Positions 5,166 through 6,274 of a DNA stretch of 6,274 nt are shown in pieces (position 1 is the stretch's first letter; each line of letters starts with the position of its first letter). This stretch comes from an uncultured bacterium (lineage in GTDB: Bacteria; Patescibacteriota; Minisyncoccia; Phycocordibacterales; UBA9973). The stretch lies in assembly GCA_903862375.1 (NCBI GenBank), contig CAIOXR010000007.1, positions 1 through 6,274 of the forward strand. Direction: 5' to 3'. Both the position numbers and the translations under genes were made by a program. The notes below the pieces were generated by a model that searched no databases, was not told the DNA's origin, and was given only the letters and a program-made list of their open reading frames with translations.

Positions 5166-6272
5166 ATGAATAAAAATGATGAACATAAATATGTTTTAAT
5201 TATGGCTGGTGGTTCAGGTTCTAGACTTTATCCTCGTTCTACAGATAGCCTTCCTAAACAATTCCAAAAAATTGTCGGAGATAAAACTCTTATAGAACAA
5301 GCATATGATAGAGCTATAAAGGTTGTAGATGAGAGTCATATTTATATTTCATCAAATCATAAATATGTAGATCTGATAAAGAAATATCTTCCAAATATTC
5401 CAATAGAGAATTATATAACTGAGCCCATAAAGAGGAATACAGGTCCGGCAATATCACTTGCTACTGCTTTAATTTATGGAAAAGACAAAGAGGCCATAAT
5501 AATTGTTACTCATTCTGATCATTTGGTAATTAAGACAGATGAATATGTATCATCGATAAAAACGGGAATAAAGACTGTAAAAGATAATCCTAAATATATT
5601 TTATGTATAGGTATAAATCCTACTTCTGCTCATACAGGGTTAGGTTATATTGAAAAGGATAACCTTTTTACTAAAACTGATGGTATGTTGATTTATAATA
5701 CAAAACGTTTTGTAGAAAAACCAAACTTAGATTTAGCAAAAAGTTACGTGGCTTCTGGAAATTTCTTTTGGAATGCAGGATATTTTATTTACCAAGCTAA
5801 ACATTTTTTAGTTGAGTTAAAAAAGTTTAATTTGAAAATTTATACAGGTGTCACTAAGATAGCAAAATTGAAAAATAAAAAAGATTTTTCTAAAGTTTTA
5901 GATAAAGAGTTTATAAAATTTCAAGATATCGCAGTTGATAATTTAATAATGGAAAAAACTAAGAATTTACTTGTTTTACCAGTTGAAATAGGTTGGTCTG
6001 ATATTGGAAGTTGGGATGTTGTTGCTGATATGGTGAATATTTCAGATAAAGATATGAATGGTAATTATAAAGAGGGGACAGTTATAAGTATTGATACTCA
6101 TAATACAACGATACTTTCACATGACAAAAGTAAGATTATCGCTACTGTTGGTCTTGATAATTTTATAATTATAACTACCGATGAGGCTATAGTAATAGTT
6201 CCAAAAGGACGGAGCGAAGATATAAAAAAAATAGTTATCGAATTAACAAAAAGAGGAGTAACTAATATATAA
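5166..6272 (+). CDS. manC: Mannose-1-phosphate guanylyltransferase (GDP-mannose pyrophosphorylase)
   Basis: The 368-residue cytoplasmic enzyme makes GDP-mannose from mannose 1-phosphate and GTP, the donor for mannosylated and fucosylated surface glycans. The nucleotidyltransferase signature GGSGSRLYPRS (15-25) with PKQF (30-33) is followed by EPIKRNTGPAISLATA (86-101), HSDHLV (116-121, the metal-binding Asp region), GYIEK (160-164), FVEKP (182-186), FFWNAGYF (200-207) and IGWSDIGSWD (275-284). A left-handed beta-helix-like tail with GTVISIDTHNT and IVIVPKG closes the protein. The length matches single-domain enzymes; the phosphomannose isomerase domain of bifunctional ManC/AlgA is absent. The ATG begins one base after the mgtA stop (TAATATG), without a Shine-Dalgarno sequence, so translation may depend on termination and re-initiation. 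The stop TAA lies 2 bp from the right edge, so the terminator is not visible. Confidence 0.92.
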   Translation: MNKNDEHKYVLIMAGGSGSRLYPRSTDSLPKQFQKIVGDKTLIEQAYDRAIKVVDESHIYISSNHKYVDLIKKYLPNIPIENYITEPIKRNTGPAISLATALIYGKDKEAIIIVTHSDHLVIKTDEYVSSIKTGIKTVKDNPKYILCIGINPTSAHTGLGYIEKDNLFTKTDGMLIYNTKRFVEKPNLDLAKSYVASGNFFWNAGYFIYQAKHFLVELKKFNLKIYTGVTKIAKLKNKKDFSKVLDKEFIKFQDIAVDNLIMEKTKNLLVLPVEIGWSDIGSWDVVADMVNISDKDMNGNYKEGTVISIDTHNTTILSHDKSKIIATVGLDNFIIITTDEAIVIVPKGRSEDIKKIVIELTKRGVTNI

Positions 6273-6274
6273 TA

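Overview
The window is strongly AT-rich, tightly packed, and coded entirely on the + strand. It uses the standard code with TAA stops. Its source is probably a small-genome bacterium of the Candidate Phyla Radiation (Patescibacteria, perhaps a Parcubacteria relative). This is an inference from the zinc-ribbon tail at the left edge, which ends in a PERPEIVYCEKCY-type motif I associate with that group, from the bacterial PH-domain protein, and from the lack of Shine-Dalgarno sequences. No rRNA, tRNA, CRISPR array or mobile element was seen.

Left part (1-1560): the last 42 codons of a C4 zinc-ribbon protein are followed by a promoter. Next comes a membrane-anchored PH-domain (bPH2) gene interrupted by an in-frame TAA at 374-376, and 5 bp after it an aldose 1-epimerase / hexose mutarotase family gene.

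Centre (1561-2727): this is the most interesting segment. A well-formed promoter at 1626-1654 places the transcription start on, or next to, the ATG of a 24-codon ORF with four consecutive Phe codons. The RNA can form three mutually exclusive structures: an early stem, a long antiterminator and an intrinsic terminator. The next gene is a divergent prephenate dehydratase with an ACT domain. Together these form a classical ribosome-mediated phenylalanine attenuator (a pheL-pheA arrangement), apparently on a leaderless transcript. A strong terminator closes the unit at 2697-2727.

Right part (2728-6272): an extended -10 promoter overlaps a perfect 9-bp inverted repeat. It drives a two-gene unit: a P-type Mg2+-importing ATPase (MgtA family), then one base later a mannose-1-phosphate guanylyltransferase, which supplies GDP-mannose for surface glycans.

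All three recognisable promoters leave only 6-7 nt between the -10 hexamer and the ATG, so leaderless transcription looks like the rule here. The genes belong to separate functions (sugar metabolism, phenylalanine, Mg2+ uptake, nucleotide sugars) and do not form one pathway.
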